This document shows, piece by piece, positions 24,781-34,204 of a stretch of 64,000 nucleotides of DNA (position 1 is its first letter; every line of letters begins with the position of its first letter). The notes beneath the pieces are model-generated. The model was not told where the DNA came from. It saw nothing but the letters and a program-made list of their open reading frames with translations, and searched no databases. The stretch is taken from assembly GCA_021776785.1 (NCBI GenBank), contig JAJFFF010000044.1:346230-410229 (forward strand), given 5' to 3'. This DNA comes from Planctomycetota bacterium. Lineage in GTDB: Bacteria; Planctomycetota; PLA2. Position numbers and translations under genes: made by a program.

Positions 24781-25476
24781 GTGGTTTGGCTCTACCTATG
24801 GCTGCTCGCGGTGCCGGCGACCGTCCTCATCGCGGTGCCCGCATTGGATCAATGGGTCGCGCGCCTGTTCGCCGACGGCGCCACGTTTCCGTTCGAGCAC
24901 TCGTGGTTCACAGTGGTGATGTACTACTCCATCCGCGCCCTCAGCGTCTTGTTTTTTGGAACCGTCGTCACGGCCGCGGTTTGGTGCGCGCGCACAAAAC
25001 GAAAGTTCTACGGCCTGCGACCGCGCGCCGCGAACTATCTGTTCCTCGTCGCCCTTGTGGCGCCATGCTTGCTCGCAAACTATGCCGTCAAGGAGATCTG
25101 GAACCGCCCGCGCCCGCGCGAAACGCTCGAATTTGGCGGCCACTTGGAGTTCAGCCGCGTGCTCGTGCCCCAAGAGCCCGATGACGAGGACGCCCATTCG
25201 TTCGTGTCGGGTCACGCCGCGGTGGGGTTCTTCCCGCTCGCACTTTGCCCGCTCATCCCATGCTGCCGCCGACGCCGCCGATTCGCCGCCGGCATCTTGG
25301 CGTTTGGGTACGTGATTGGGATGGGCCGCATGATCCAGGGCGCACACTGGGCCTCCGACATCGTGTTCTCCGGTGTGTTGACGGTCCTGGTGGCGCACAC
25401 CATTCACTACATGTTGTTCCGCTTGTGGCCCGCGCCGACGCCACCGCCCAGTCCGATGCCGCAAACAACCAGCTAG
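24781..25476 (+). CDS. PAP2 family lipid phosphatase-like membrane protein
   Basis: 231 residues with about six membrane segments. The three phosphatase motifs are present: KEIWNRPRPRE (about 102-112), SFVSGHAA (about 140-147) and GRMIQGAHWASDI (about 181-193, His and Asp in place; the usual Ser-Arg is Gly-Arg). Likely removes phosphate from a lipid such as undecaprenyl diphosphate or phosphatidylglycerophosphate at the membrane face. Starts at GTG 24781, with TAAGAT (24769-24774) six bases before. Followed after 18 bp by the second ABC-F gene, which has its own TANNNT. Confidence 0.82.
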   Translation: MVWLYLWLLAVPATVLIAVPALDQWVARLFADGATFPFEHSWFTVVMYYSIRALSVLFFGTVVTAAVWCARTKRKFYGLRPRAANYLFLVALVAPCLLANYAVKEIWNRPRPRETLEFGGHLEFSRVLVPQEPDDEDAHSFVSGHAAVGFFPLALCPLIPCCRRRRRFAAGILAFGYVIGMGRMIQGAHWASDIVFSGVLTVLVAHTIHYMLFRLWPAPTPPPSPMPQTTS

Positions 25477-25494
25477 CGGCTGTTAGGGTTCAGC

Positions 25495-27279
25495 GTGGCA
25501 TTGATTTCATTGGAGTCCGTCTCCAAGACGTTTGGCGATCGTGAACTGCTTCAGCGGGTCTCGATGGTCGTGCGCGAAGGCGAGCGGATCGGACTGGTCG
25601 GGGCGAACGGGGCGGGCAAGACGACGCTTCTAAAAATCTTGGCCGGAATCGAGGAGTTTGAGGAGGGCGCGTGCAAGCCGCGCAAGGACCTGCGCCTCGG
25701 CTACCTCCCGCAGACGCCGCCCATGCAAAACGACCAGCGCGCACGCGACGTCGCGCGGGAGGGGTTGACGGGCGCCGACGAATCAACGGAGTTCGTCGTC
25801 GAAGCGATGCTCGATCGCGTGGGCATCACGGAGCCCGACAAGCTCTGCGGGAACATGTCGGGCGGTGAGCAACGCCGCGTCGCCGTCGCGCGCGCACTCC
25901 TGGGCGACCCTGAGTTGCTGCTGCTCGACGAGCCGACCAACCATCTCGACGCCTTCGTCACCGATTGGTTGGAGCAGTTTCTGCTGAGCGCCGGCGTGCC
26001 CCTCGTGATGGTCACGCACGACCGGTACTTCCTCGACCGCGTCGCGACGCGCATACTCGAGCTCGAACAGGGCTCGCTGTTTAAGTACCCCGGTGGCTAT
26101 GCGGAGTTCTTGCGCCTGCGCGGCGATCGCTTGGATAGTGCGCGCAAGTCCGAGCGGACACGCCGCAATCTACTGCGGCGCGAGAGCGAGTGGATGCGGC
26201 GCGGCCCGCAAGGTCGCGGCACCAAAGCGAAAGCGCGCCAGGGCGCGTTCGACGTGCTGGCAACGGGGCGGCGCGACATCCCCGAACCTGATCTCGAGTT
26301 AGTCCTTCCGAGTGGACCGCATCTGGGCACGAAGGTCATCAAGACGCACAGACTCAAGCGTTCGCCTGTGTTCGAGTGTCTCGACCTTGAGTTCATTCGC
26401 GGCGAGTGCGTGGGCATCGTCGGCCCGAACGGCGCGGGCAAGACCACGCTGCTCGAATTGATCGCAGGCCGTCTTGAACCGCAGGCCGGGCGCGTCGAGA
26501 TGGGCGAAACGGTTCGCCTCGCGTACTTGGACCAGCAACGCCGGCAGCTCGATCCCAAACGCACCGTCGCGCAAGAAATCGCCGACGAAGCCACCACCGT
26601 TCGCATCGGCGAACGCACGGTGCGGGTCGAGAGTTTCCTCAAGACGTTCTTGTTCTCGCCGACGATGTTTCGCACCGAGGTTGCCAAACTTTCCGGCGGC
26701 GAACGCAACCGCGTGTTGCTCGGCAAGCTACTCGTGCAAGCGGGCAACGTATTGCTCTTGGATGAGCCGACGAACGACCTCGACCTGATGACGCTGCGCG
26801 CCCTCGAAGAAGCGCTGCTGGGATTTCCGGGCACCGTGTTGGTTGTCAGCCACGACCGCTTCTTTCTGGACCGCGTCGCCGATCGCATCCTGTATCTCGA
26901 TGGCTCCGGGCGTGTCCGCGATCACGCGGGCGGCATCACGAGTTTGCTCGCCGAACTTCGCGCGTTGCGGCGTCCCAAGCGCGACGCCCCCAAACCTGGG
27001 GGAACGCCGGTGAAAAACGCCAAACACACGGCCAAGAGCAAAGGGCCGCGGCGGCTGAGCTACAACGAGAAGCGCGAACTCGAAGCCTTGCCCGATCAAA
27101 TCGCGGGCGTCGAGGCCGAGCTCTCTCAGATCGACAGCGATTTGGCCAAGCCGCAGGTCTATACCGGCGACGGCGCCGAAGTCGCCCGCCTTACGGCCCG
27201 GCGCGCGGAATTGACGACGTCGCTCGCGACGATGTACGAGCGCTGGGAAGCGCTCGAGTCGATCCACTCCGGTTCCTAG
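25495..27279 (+). CDS. ABC-F family ATPase
   Basis: 594 residues, two ABC cassettes. Walker A GANGAGKTT (about 39-47) and GPNGAGKTT (about 311-319); signatures MSGGEQRR and LSGGERNR; Walker B followed by DEPTNHLD and DEPTNDLD. The second half ends in a basic and then coiled segment (KRELEALPDQIAGVEAELSQ). Sequence and linker differ from the ABC-F at 20012, so the two are separate subfamilies rather than a recent duplication. Start is GTG 25495 with TAGGGT (25484-25489) five bases upstream. Role on the ribosome is inferred from the family. Confidence 0.87.
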   Translation: MALISLESVSKTFGDRELLQRVSMVVREGERIGLVGANGAGKTTLLKILAGIEEFEEGACKPRKDLRLGYLPQTPPMQNDQRARDVAREGLTGADESTEFVVEAMLDRVGITEPDKLCGNMSGGEQRRVAVARALLGDPELLLLDEPTNHLDAFVTDWLEQFLLSAGVPLVMVTHDRYFLDRVATRILELEQGSLFKYPGGYAEFLRLRGDRLDSARKSERTRRNLLRRESEWMRRGPQGRGTKAKARQGAFDVLATGRRDIPEPDLELVLPSGPHLGTKVIKTHRLKRSPVFECLDLEFIRGECVGIVGPNGAGKTTLLELIAGRLEPQAGRVEMGETVRLAYLDQQRRQLDPKRTVAQEIADEATTVRIGERTVRVESFLKTFLFSPTMFRTEVAKLSGGERNRVLLGKLLVQAGNVLLLDEPTNDLDLMTLRALEEALLGFPGTVLVVSHDRFFLDRVADRILYLDGSGRVRDHAGGITSLLAELRALRRPKRDAPKPGGTPVKNAKHTAKSKGPRRLSYNEKRELEALPDQIAGVEAELSQIDSDLAKPQVYTGDGAEVARLTARRAELTTSLATMYERWEALESIHSGS

Positions 27280-27336
27280 AAAGATCCGTGCAGGGTCCGG
27301 CGGCTCCTTTCGTCTTGGGAGATGAACGGAGGCCCC

Positions 27337-29268
27337 ATGAGATTCATGACCCATCTGGCCCTTGTCGTCGTCGTGGCGGCGGTGGGCTGCACTGAAAGCG
27401 GCAACAATCGCATCGGCAATCTCGCACGCAGCGCCAACCCGCAAATCGCGATGGACGGCGCCGGCAACGCGATCGCGATTTGGGAGCAAGCGGGCAACAT
27501 CAATGTCCGCTACTTCGACGCGACGACCGGCTTCGGCGCAGGCGAATTGATCACGAATGCGCGCGACAACTACCACCCTGAGATCGCCGTCGCGGCGGAC
27601 GGAACCGCGATCGCTGTCTGGCTCGCGCGCAATCCCGATGGCGACATTCTCGTGATGGCGCGACGCTACATTCCCGAGCTCGGCTGGGACACGGAGCGCG
27701 TGCTGGAACGCGAGGCAGCCGCGACTCTCGATCTTCCCGTATCGGAGTTTCCGGATCCGGGCGGAACCCCGCGCTTGCAACGGGGCAGCGCGTTGGACCC
27801 GCAGCAACCGCAGGTCGGAATCGACAGCACCGGCAACGCGTTATTGGTTTGGGCGCGCTACGGGAACGTTCGCGCCGTGCGCTACTCGCTGACGACCGGG
27901 TGGTCCGACGTCATCGCCGTCACCAACTCCACGCCGTTGACCGACGTCTTGCCGCGGATCGCCACGCACGGCGACGGAGACGCGATGGTGGTGTACGCGC
28001 GCTACGGCGATCCCGAAAACATCGTGATCGACGGCCCGACGGAGTCGTACCCGGCGCAACCGCCGCTGGATGTGATCGACGTGTGCGCGAGTCCGTTTAG
28101 CTCCGCGCTGGAGTCGTTTCTCGCTCCGGTGATGCTCGACCCGGGCACGAAGTTTGGCGAGTACGCGGACCCCGACGTCGCCGTGGATGCGTCCGGCATG
28201 TTCATGATGGTCTGGACGCGAGGCGGTCAGTCGGGCGGTATCCCGAAGATGGCGTCTGACCTGCGCTTCCGCTGCTATCGGTTCGGCATCGGGTTTGTCA
28301 ACGACGCGGCGGAAGTGATTGAGGACATCCTCGCCGACCAGTTTCAACCGCGGATCGCGATGGACGCCGACGGAAACGCGATGGTCGTATACGACTCCAA
28401 CCGCTTCTCCTACGAGTCCGTCATGTATGACGCCGAACTCGGCCGTTGGTTGATCGCGCAGTCCCCCACCAGTCCGGGCACGAACGGAACGCCCTCCCGA
28501 TTGGGGCGCGTCGCGCTCGCGCCGAACGGAACCGGGTATGTGATCTTTGGAGGCGCACAGGACGAAGCGCTCGTCCACGGCAACATCAAAGAGCCCGCCG
28601 CGCGACGACTGGTCGGACCGGCGCCGCTGGACAACACGTTCGACAGCGCAGCGAACCCACGCGGCGATGTGGTCGCCGACGCCAGCGGGATCGCGATCGC
28701 GGTTTGGCAGCGCAATGACGCGATTCAAGCTCACGTGTGGCGCCGCCCGACCGCCGCGTTCACGTTCACGCCGAGTGCGCCGACCGCGGGCGCACTCATT
28801 CAGTTCAACGCCTCGTCGTCAACCGCACCGTCCACGATGGGCCAGATCGTTTCGTACGACTGGGAGTTTCCCGACGGCGCGGCAGCCGGCAACGGACCGG
28901 CGCGTGCACTCGGCGCGGGCGCACACCAAGTCACCCTCACGGTGACCGACAACTACGGGCAGACCGCGACGACGACGCAAACCGTGACCGTCACGCCGGC
29001 CTCCGGCGGCGCGGACCGCTTCCGGCTGACCATCATTTTCGAAGGGGGCGGGCAGGGCCAAGTCCTCGCCCTCGGTGGTGAGCTGCGCTGCTCGTCTTTG
29101 GACAGCGGCGAGTGCTCGTTCATCTTCCCGGCCGGTGAAATCGTCTGGACCGCCGAAGCCCTCTCGGAGTCGTTCTTCAGCCATTGGACGGGCTGCGACA
29201 GCTCGGATGGTCCGCAGTGCGCGGTAAACCTCACGGCGGACCGGACGATCCGCGTATTCTTCGAGTAA
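27337..29268 (+). CDS. Large surface lipoprotein with a PKD domain
   Basis: 643 residues. Lipoprotein signal with lipobox VAAVGC (Cys about 18). Residues 30-480 contain repeated motifs of the type NPQIAMDGAGNAIAIWEQ, HPEIAVAADGTAIAVW, QPQVGIDSTGNALLVWARYG, QPRIAMDADGNAMVVY and RGDVVADASGIAIAVWQ, spaced to make a beta-propeller-like fold. A PKD domain follows (about 487-575, SYDWEFPDG and HQVTLTVTDNYG), then a Cys-containing C-terminal module (HWTGCDSSDGPQC). ATG at 27337 is preferred to 27322 because GGAGG precedes it and it begins the signal peptide. Probable cell-surface binding protein. Confidence 0.75.
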   Translation: MRFMTHLALVVVVAAVGCTESGNNRIGNLARSANPQIAMDGAGNAIAIWEQAGNINVRYFDATTGFGAGELITNARDNYHPEIAVAADGTAIAVWLARNPDGDILVMARRYIPELGWDTERVLEREAAATLDLPVSEFPDPGGTPRLQRGSALDPQQPQVGIDSTGNALLVWARYGNVRAVRYSLTTGWSDVIAVTNSTPLTDVLPRIATHGDGDAMVVYARYGDPENIVIDGPTESYPAQPPLDVIDVCASPFSSALESFLAPVMLDPGTKFGEYADPDVAVDASGMFMMVWTRGGQSGGIPKMASDLRFRCYRFGIGFVNDAAEVIEDILADQFQPRIAMDADGNAMVVYDSNRFSYESVMYDAELGRWLIAQSPTSPGTNGTPSRLGRVALAPNGTGYVIFGGAQDEALVHGNIKEPAARRLVGPAPLDNTFDSAANPRGDVVADASGIAIAVWQRNDAIQAHVWRRPTAAFTFTPSAPTAGALIQFNASSSTAPSTMGQIVSYDWEFPDGAAAGNGPARALGAGAHQVTLTVTDNYGQTATTTQTVTVTPASGGADRFRLTIIFEGGGQGQVLALGGELRCSSLDSGECSFIFPAGEIVWTAEALSESFFSHWTGCDSSDGPQCAVNLTADRTIRVFFE

Positions 29269-29312
29269 CCGCGGCCCTAGAAGCTGTCCGAGCCAAGCTT
29301 GAGCGGTGGTCG

Positions 29313-29681
29313 TTACGCAAACGCGCGTGCGACCGCCGCTCCCGCCGCCACCGCCAGAACGCCGCCGACGACGTTGGCGCACACGTTCAGCGCCGCCATG
29401 TTCCACGCGCCCTGCCGGGCCACGTCGAACGTGTCATAGCCAAACGAGGAAAACGTCGTCAGCGCGCCGAGGACCCCCACCAACAAGAAGTGTCGTGTGC
29501 GGTCCGAAAACATCGCGCGCTCCGCAATGAGCGCCATCAAAACTCCCATCGCAAAACAACCGAGCAGGTTGGCGACGAGGATGCCCCACGGAAATGGACG
29601 CCGCGGGAACGCCAGGTAGAGGCGATACCGCAGGAGCGCACCAAGAAATCCGCCGCCGCCAATTGCAAGCCAATCGCCCAT
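29313..29681 (-). CDS. crcB: Fluoride channel FluC/CrcB
   Basis: 122 residues, the usual size, with four membrane segments. Family landmarks: GGGFLGALLRYRL (about 7-19), WGILVANLLGCFAMG (Asn in VANLLG, about 35) and GVLGALTTFSSFGYDTF (TTFSSF, about 74-79). Fluc subunits form dual-topology dimers that export fluoride. ATG at 29681 is chosen because GDWLAIGGGG starts the first helix; a longer frame continues upstream to 29786 but is not needed. No fluoride riboswitch is seen, but a 15-bp inverted repeat lies in the leader. Confidence 0.85.
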   Translation of the reverse strand: MGDWLAIGGGGFLGALLRYRLYLAFPRRPFPWGILVANLLGCFAMGVLMALIAERAMFSDRTRHFLLVGVLGALTTFSSFGYDTFDVARQGAWNMAALNVCANVVGGVLAVAAGAAVARAFA

Positions 29682-29716
29682 AAACTCGCAATCGGCCGTC
29701 GTCGGTTGCGTCGTTA

Positions 29717-29775
29717 GGCTCCGTCTGAGAAAAAGCGTTGACGCAGCCGACCGGACGCCATTCTCAGACAGAGCC
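29717..29775 (-). repeat. 15-bp inverted repeat in the crcB leader
   Basis: Arms 29717-29731 and 29761-29775 pair over 15 bp with one mismatch in the plus strand; in a minus-strand transcript the odd pair becomes U-G, so the stem is complete in crcB RNA. The 29-nt loop holds a smaller hairpin (GCGTCAACGC). It is either a structured leader or a small mobile-element relic; no fluoride-aptamer consensus is visible. Confidence 0.5.
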
Positions 29776-29859
29776 CAGCGAAACATCTCGCCGCTCCGCG
29801 AAACTCGGGCGCCGCGAGCGTTTCGGGCCTTGCTCGAATCGCGTTAGAATCAGCGGTTC

Positions 29860-31716
29860 ATGAGTACGCCTGCTGCTTTCGTCCACGATCTAAACCACCA
29901 GTACGCCGCCCTCCACACCAACCATGAAGATGCGTTTTGGCAAACGTACATGGGGTTGGCGGACGACGTGGACGCCGCCCGCGAGCGGCTCCAGACCTTA
30001 GACATCGCCACCAACCGCTTCCTCCAGGATCCGGAAAAGCTGACGACGACGCGCGCGGCTCTCACGAGTGCGGAAGCCGAAGGTGCGGGCGAGGACGTGA
30101 CGACGGCGCTTCGCGGTTGGGTTGCGATGTTTGAAGCGCACGCGATCGAGAACCCCGAGGCTCGCAAGCTCTCCGAGAAAATCGTCGAGATGGAAACCGC
30201 GCTCGCGAAGGCGCGCGCGGACATGAAGCTCGGTTACAAGAAGCCGGACGGCGAGTTCGTCGAGTGTTCCTCCGTCAAGCTCGGCATGATGTTGATCAGC
30301 GAGCCCGACGAAGCGCTGCGCAAGGCGGCTTGGGAAGGTCTCCAGGCGATCGAGTCGCACGTTCTTGCGAACGGGTTTTTGGACCTCGTGAAAGCGCGCA
30401 ACGCGCTCGGGCGCATGCAGGGCGGCATTGACTACTACGACTGGAAGGTCAAGCGCTCCGAGCAGATGAGCAAAGCGGAGATCTTTGACCTTCTCGATCA
30501 ACTCGAAGAGCTGACGCGCGAGCGCGGCGAAGCATCGGTCGCCGCGCTGCGCAAAGAGAAAGGCGACAACGCGGTCGCCCCTTGGAACATTCGATACTTC
30601 GTAACGGGCGACATTACGAAAGAACGCGATCCGTACTTTCCGTTCAGCCGCTCGTTGGAACGTTGGGGCCGCTCGTTCGCCGGGCTCGGCATTCAGTATC
30701 GCGGCGCGACGATGGTGCTCGACCTTGTCGACCGCAAGGGCAAGTACGAAAACGGGTTCATGCACGGGCCCGAGATCGCATGGCGCGAAAGCGGTGACCT
30801 TCACCGTGCGCGCATTCACTTCACCGCCAACGCCATCCCCGGCATGGTCGGTTCGGGCCATCGCGCCACGAACACGCTCTTTCACGAAGGCGGTCACGCC
30901 GCGCACTTTGCAAACATTGACATGCCGGCGCCGTGTTTCGGACAGGAGTTCGCGCCGACGTCTGTTTCGTTTGCTGAAACGCAAAGCATGTTCTTGGACT
31001 CGATTCTGAGCGACGCGGATTGGCAGACGCGCTACGCCAAGACAAAAGATGGCAAGCCGATGCCGTGGGAGCTGATCGAAAAGTCGATTCGCACGGCGCA
31101 GCCGTTCGCCGCGCATTCTCTGCGCACGAGTTTTTGCGTGTGCTACTGCGAACGCGCGATCTACGAGATCCCCGACGACGAACTCACCGCGGAGCGCGTG
31201 CTGGAGACCGTTCGCAACGTCGAACAAAAAATGACGTTCCTGCACCCGGGCTCGACGCGGCCCGTTCTGTCAGTGCCGCATCTTCTCGCGAGCGAGTCGA
31301 GCGCGTACTACCACGGCTACATTCTGGCGCTCATGGCCGTGCACCAAACCCGCAACTTCTTCCTCAAAGAAGACGGCTACATTCTCGACAACCCCAAAGT
31401 CGGTCCGGCGCTGGCGAAGACGTACTGGCAACCGGGCAACTCGCGGCGCTTTCCGGAATTCATCCAAAGCCTGACCGGCGAGGCGGTCGCGCCGACGGCG
31501 CTCGCGGAACACGTGAACCGGGGCACCGATGACGCGCTGGACGAGGCGCGCGCGGCCGTCGCCAAGCTCGATCAGATCCCCGCGTTTGAAGGCGCCGTGG
31601 AGCTCGGCGCGGACATCAAGGTCGTGCACGGCAACGAGGAGGTTGCGTCCACGGCCGACGGCGGCTTCGACGGAGCAGCCGCGACGTTCGCCACTTGGAT
31701 CGAGGCGCAGGAGTAG
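29860..31716 (+). CDS. M3-like metallopeptidase
   Basis: 618 residues, no signal peptide. Zinc motif HEGGHAAHF at about 342-350, with a downstream ETQSMFLDSIL segment carrying a likely third Glu ligand (about 377). The N-terminal half is all-helical. The layout matches M3 thimet-oligopeptidase relatives; it is only distantly similar to the M3 protein at 15835. TAGAAT (29845-29850) ends nine bases before the ATG. Likely a cytoplasmic oligopeptidase. Confidence 0.82.
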   Translation: MSTPAAFVHDLNHQYAALHTNHEDAFWQTYMGLADDVDAARERLQTLDIATNRFLQDPEKLTTTRAALTSAEAEGAGEDVTTALRGWVAMFEAHAIENPEARKLSEKIVEMETALAKARADMKLGYKKPDGEFVECSSVKLGMMLISEPDEALRKAAWEGLQAIESHVLANGFLDLVKARNALGRMQGGIDYYDWKVKRSEQMSKAEIFDLLDQLEELTRERGEASVAALRKEKGDNAVAPWNIRYFVTGDITKERDPYFPFSRSLERWGRSFAGLGIQYRGATMVLDLVDRKGKYENGFMHGPEIAWRESGDLHRARIHFTANAIPGMVGSGHRATNTLFHEGGHAAHFANIDMPAPCFGQEFAPTSVSFAETQSMFLDSILSDADWQTRYAKTKDGKPMPWELIEKSIRTAQPFAAHSLRTSFCVCYCERAIYEIPDDELTAERVLETVRNVEQKMTFLHPGSTRPVLSVPHLLASESSAYYHGYILALMAVHQTRNFFLKEDGYILDNPKVGPALAKTYWQPGNSRRFPEFIQSLTGEAVAPTALAEHVNRGTDDALDEARAAVAKLDQIPAFEGAVELGADIKVVHGNEEVASTADGGFDGAAATFATWIEAQE

Positions 31717-31809
31717 CGCCACCACGCGACAACCCAACCCTCGCATTTTTTCGTCGGCTTTGTCGCAGTAACGCCGAGACATTCGCCCCATATCGTGTAG
31801 TTTTTCCGT

Positions 31810-32970
31810 ATGCGATGGTGTCTTGTTCTCACAACCGCGCTCGTCTCGCTGGCCGCCTGTGGTGGCGGTGGCGGCGAGCCCCAAGCTCAGACCCAACTCG
31901 GCGACCCGAACCCGGGGCTGAGTGCGGCCCAACTGGCCTCGTTTGAACGCGGCCGCGCGCTCTTTGAGAAGCGTTTCACGCGGGCCGAGGGGCACGGCCC
32001 GGACTTCAACACGACGTCGTGTAAGTCGTGCCACGGCATTCCGGTCACCGGCGGCTCGTCGCCGCTTTACCGCAACTTCATCTTGGCCGCGCACGATGAC
32101 GGCAGCACGCTCACCGCACCGTTCGAGCTCGGCCAGTTCGTGCAGCGGCGGTTTTCGCACACGCGCGCAATCCGCGAGGCGGTCACGCCCGACATCGAAG
32201 TCGTGACGCAACGCAACGCGCCGCCCATGTTTGGAATGGGCCAGCTCGATTCGATTACGAGCGACGACATCTTGGCCAACGCCGATCCGCTCGACGGCAA
32301 CGCCGACGGCATCAGCGGGCGCGCTAACCTAGACGGCACCTTCGTGAGCCGCTTCGGGTTTAAGGCGCAGGAGTCGAGCTTAGAAGAGTTCATTCGGGCG
32401 CCGATCTTTACGCACATGGGCATCACGTCGGAGCCGCTGAGTTTCGGTCCGCAGACCACCGGCCTCAGAGTCGAACGACAGGTCACCGGCGACCCGAACC
32501 TGCCGACGATTGACGCGGACGGCGTCAACGACCCCGAGCTTTCGTTTCAAGAGCTGTTCGACTTGGTGTTTTATGTGAGCCAGCTCGCGCCGCCGGCGCC
32601 GCTGCCCCTGACGACGCAGTCGGGTCGCGGCCAAACGGTGTTCGGCGAGATCGGCTGCGCGCAGTGCCACATCCCCAACATCAAGACCACGGGCGCGCCG
32701 GTGAACGCGTACACGGATCTTTTGCTGCATGACATGGGACCGGGGCTGGCCGACGGCATGCGACAGGGCGCCGCGTTGGGCTCTGAGTTTCGGACGCAAC
32801 CGCTTTGGGGGCTGCGTCATCACGCGCCGTATCTGCACGACGGACGTGCGGACACGATTCGCGATGCGATCGATGCGCACGGCGGCGAGGCTGCCCCGTC
32901 GCGGACTAACTTTTTGACGCTACCGACAAGCGATCAGGACGCCCTGATCGCGTTCTTGGAGACGCGCTGA
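31810..32970 (+). CDS. DUF1111 di-heme oxidoreductase, lipoprotein
   Basis: 386 residues. Lipoprotein signal (SLAACGGGGG, Cys about 17). Two c-type heme motifs, CKSCH (about 74-78) and CAQCH (about 284-288), with the flanking sequences of the MauG/cytochrome-c-peroxidase-like DHOR family (FNTTSCKSCHGIPVTGG; TPLWGLR-type RTQPLWGLRHHAPYLHDGR). TAGTTT (31798-31803) ends six bases before the ATG. Coupled to a second DUF1111 gene by a TGATG overlap. Likely extracytoplasmic electron transfer or peroxidase-like activity. Confidence 0.82.
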   Translation: MRWCLVLTTALVSLAACGGGGGEPQAQTQLGDPNPGLSAAQLASFERGRALFEKRFTRAEGHGPDFNTTSCKSCHGIPVTGGSSPLYRNFILAAHDDGSTLTAPFELGQFVQRRFSHTRAIREAVTPDIEVVTQRNAPPMFGMGQLDSITSDDILANADPLDGNADGISGRANLDGTFVSRFGFKAQESSLEEFIRAPIFTHMGITSEPLSFGPQTTGLRVERQVTGDPNLPTIDADGVNDPELSFQELFDLVFYVSQLAPPAPLPLTTQSGRGQTVFGEIGCAQCHIPNIKTTGAPVNAYTDLLLHDMGPGLADGMRQGAALGSEFRTQPLWGLRHHAPYLHDGRADTIRDAIDAHGGEAAPSRTNFLTLPTSDQDALIAFLETR

Positions 32971-34094
32971 TGTCTTTGCGAGGTGTTTTCGTGATCGCGA
33001 CGCTGGTCGGCGTTGGGTATGTCACAGCGGGCATCGTTCCGCCCGACGCGCCGGTGCCGGCGTTGGGCGAACTGGGTGCGCCGATCCGCTCGTTGAGTGC
33101 GGCGGAAGAGGCGCGATTCATTCGTGGACGTGCACTTTTCAACCGCGACTTCGGCGTGTCGCATGGTGTCGGCCCCGTGTTTAACGGCGACAGCTGTCGC
33201 GCCTGCCACCAGGACCCTGTCATCGGTGGCGGCGGCGGGCGTGACGTTCAGGTGCAACGTCCCGCGATCAGCGACGGCGAAGGCGGGTTTACGTTTCCGC
33301 CGGAAACGGGACCACTTGCGCAACTGCACGCGGCCCCGCCGAACGGTGTCCAAGAGATTGTTCCGGAGACGGTTGCATTCGTGGAGAAGCGCAACTCGCC
33401 GACGTTGTTGGGGCTTGGATTGGTGGAGCAGATTTCGGCGGCCGCCATTCAAGCGAACGCGGATCCGGAGGATGGCGACGAGGACGGGATTTTTGGGATC
33501 GCGCACGACCTGGGCGGCGGGCTAACCGGCCGCCTTGGCTGGAAAGCGCAGGTCCCCGATTTGCGGTCGTTTGTGCGCGACGCCATGGGCGAAGAAATGG
33601 GCATCACGGTGCCCGTCGATGCGCAAAACAATTTCGGGCAAACCGCGGATACCGACGCTGTTCCCGACCCGGAGTTAACGAACACCGAGCTCGAAGACAT
33701 GGTGTTTTTCCTCGCACTTTTGGACTTCCCGCGCAAGGCGCCCGCGACGACACAGAGCCAGCTCGGCGAGACTTTGTTCACGCAGATCGGTTGCGCGCAG
33801 TGCCACATCCCGACGCTTGACGGCGTGGAGCTTTACAGCAACCTGCTTCTCCACGACGTGCTGGAGGACGAGTTTCAAGGCGTCACGCAGGGGGAGGCGA
33901 CTTCGGGCTTGTATCGCACGCCGCCGTTGCGCGGATTGCGTTTCGGCGCGCCGTATTTTCACGACGGCACCTCGGAGACCATCGAGGACGCCGTGCGCCG
34001 CCACGCCGGCGAAGCAACCGGCGTTATGGCGGCCTTCGACGCACTTACCGCGGCCGAACAACAAGCACTCCTCGCGTTTTTGGCCACGTTGTAG
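32970..34094 (+). CDS. DUF1111 di-heme oxidoreductase, second copy
   Basis: 374 residues. An N-terminal hydrophobic segment (VFVIATLVGVGYVTAGI) serves as signal or anchor; there is no lipobox. Heme motifs CRACH (about 72-76) and CAQCH (about 275-279), and RTPPLRGLRFGAPYFHDG near the end, parallel the upstream protein domain by domain, so the pair comes from an old duplication. Its ATG overlaps the upstream stop (TGATG). The two probably work as a complex or as successive electron carriers. Confidence 0.82.
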   Translation: MSLRGVFVIATLVGVGYVTAGIVPPDAPVPALGELGAPIRSLSAAEEARFIRGRALFNRDFGVSHGVGPVFNGDSCRACHQDPVIGGGGGRDVQVQRPAISDGEGGFTFPPETGPLAQLHAAPPNGVQEIVPETVAFVEKRNSPTLLGLGLVEQISAAAIQANADPEDGDEDGIFGIAHDLGGGLTGRLGWKAQVPDLRSFVRDAMGEEMGITVPVDAQNNFGQTADTDAVPDPELTNTELEDMVFFLALLDFPRKAPATTQSQLGETLFTQIGCAQCHIPTLDGVELYSNLLLHDVLEDEFQGVTQGEATSGLYRTPPLRGLRFGAPYFHDGTSETIEDAVRRHAGEATGVMAAFDALTAAEQQALLAFLATL

Positions 34095-34204
34095 GACGGT
34101 CGCGCGCGGGGGCGCCGCCCGATTTCGGTCTTCTACGAGCGGAGCGGCGAGTGGCCCGCGCGTGGTTTTGATTTGGTGGCCGAGAGCACGTACGCTGGCC
34201 CGCT

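Noticed and set aside
29682..29860. Fluoride riboswitch upstream of crcB
   Set aside because: The conserved crcB-motif sequence blocks and pseudoknot are not visible; only a long hairpin is.
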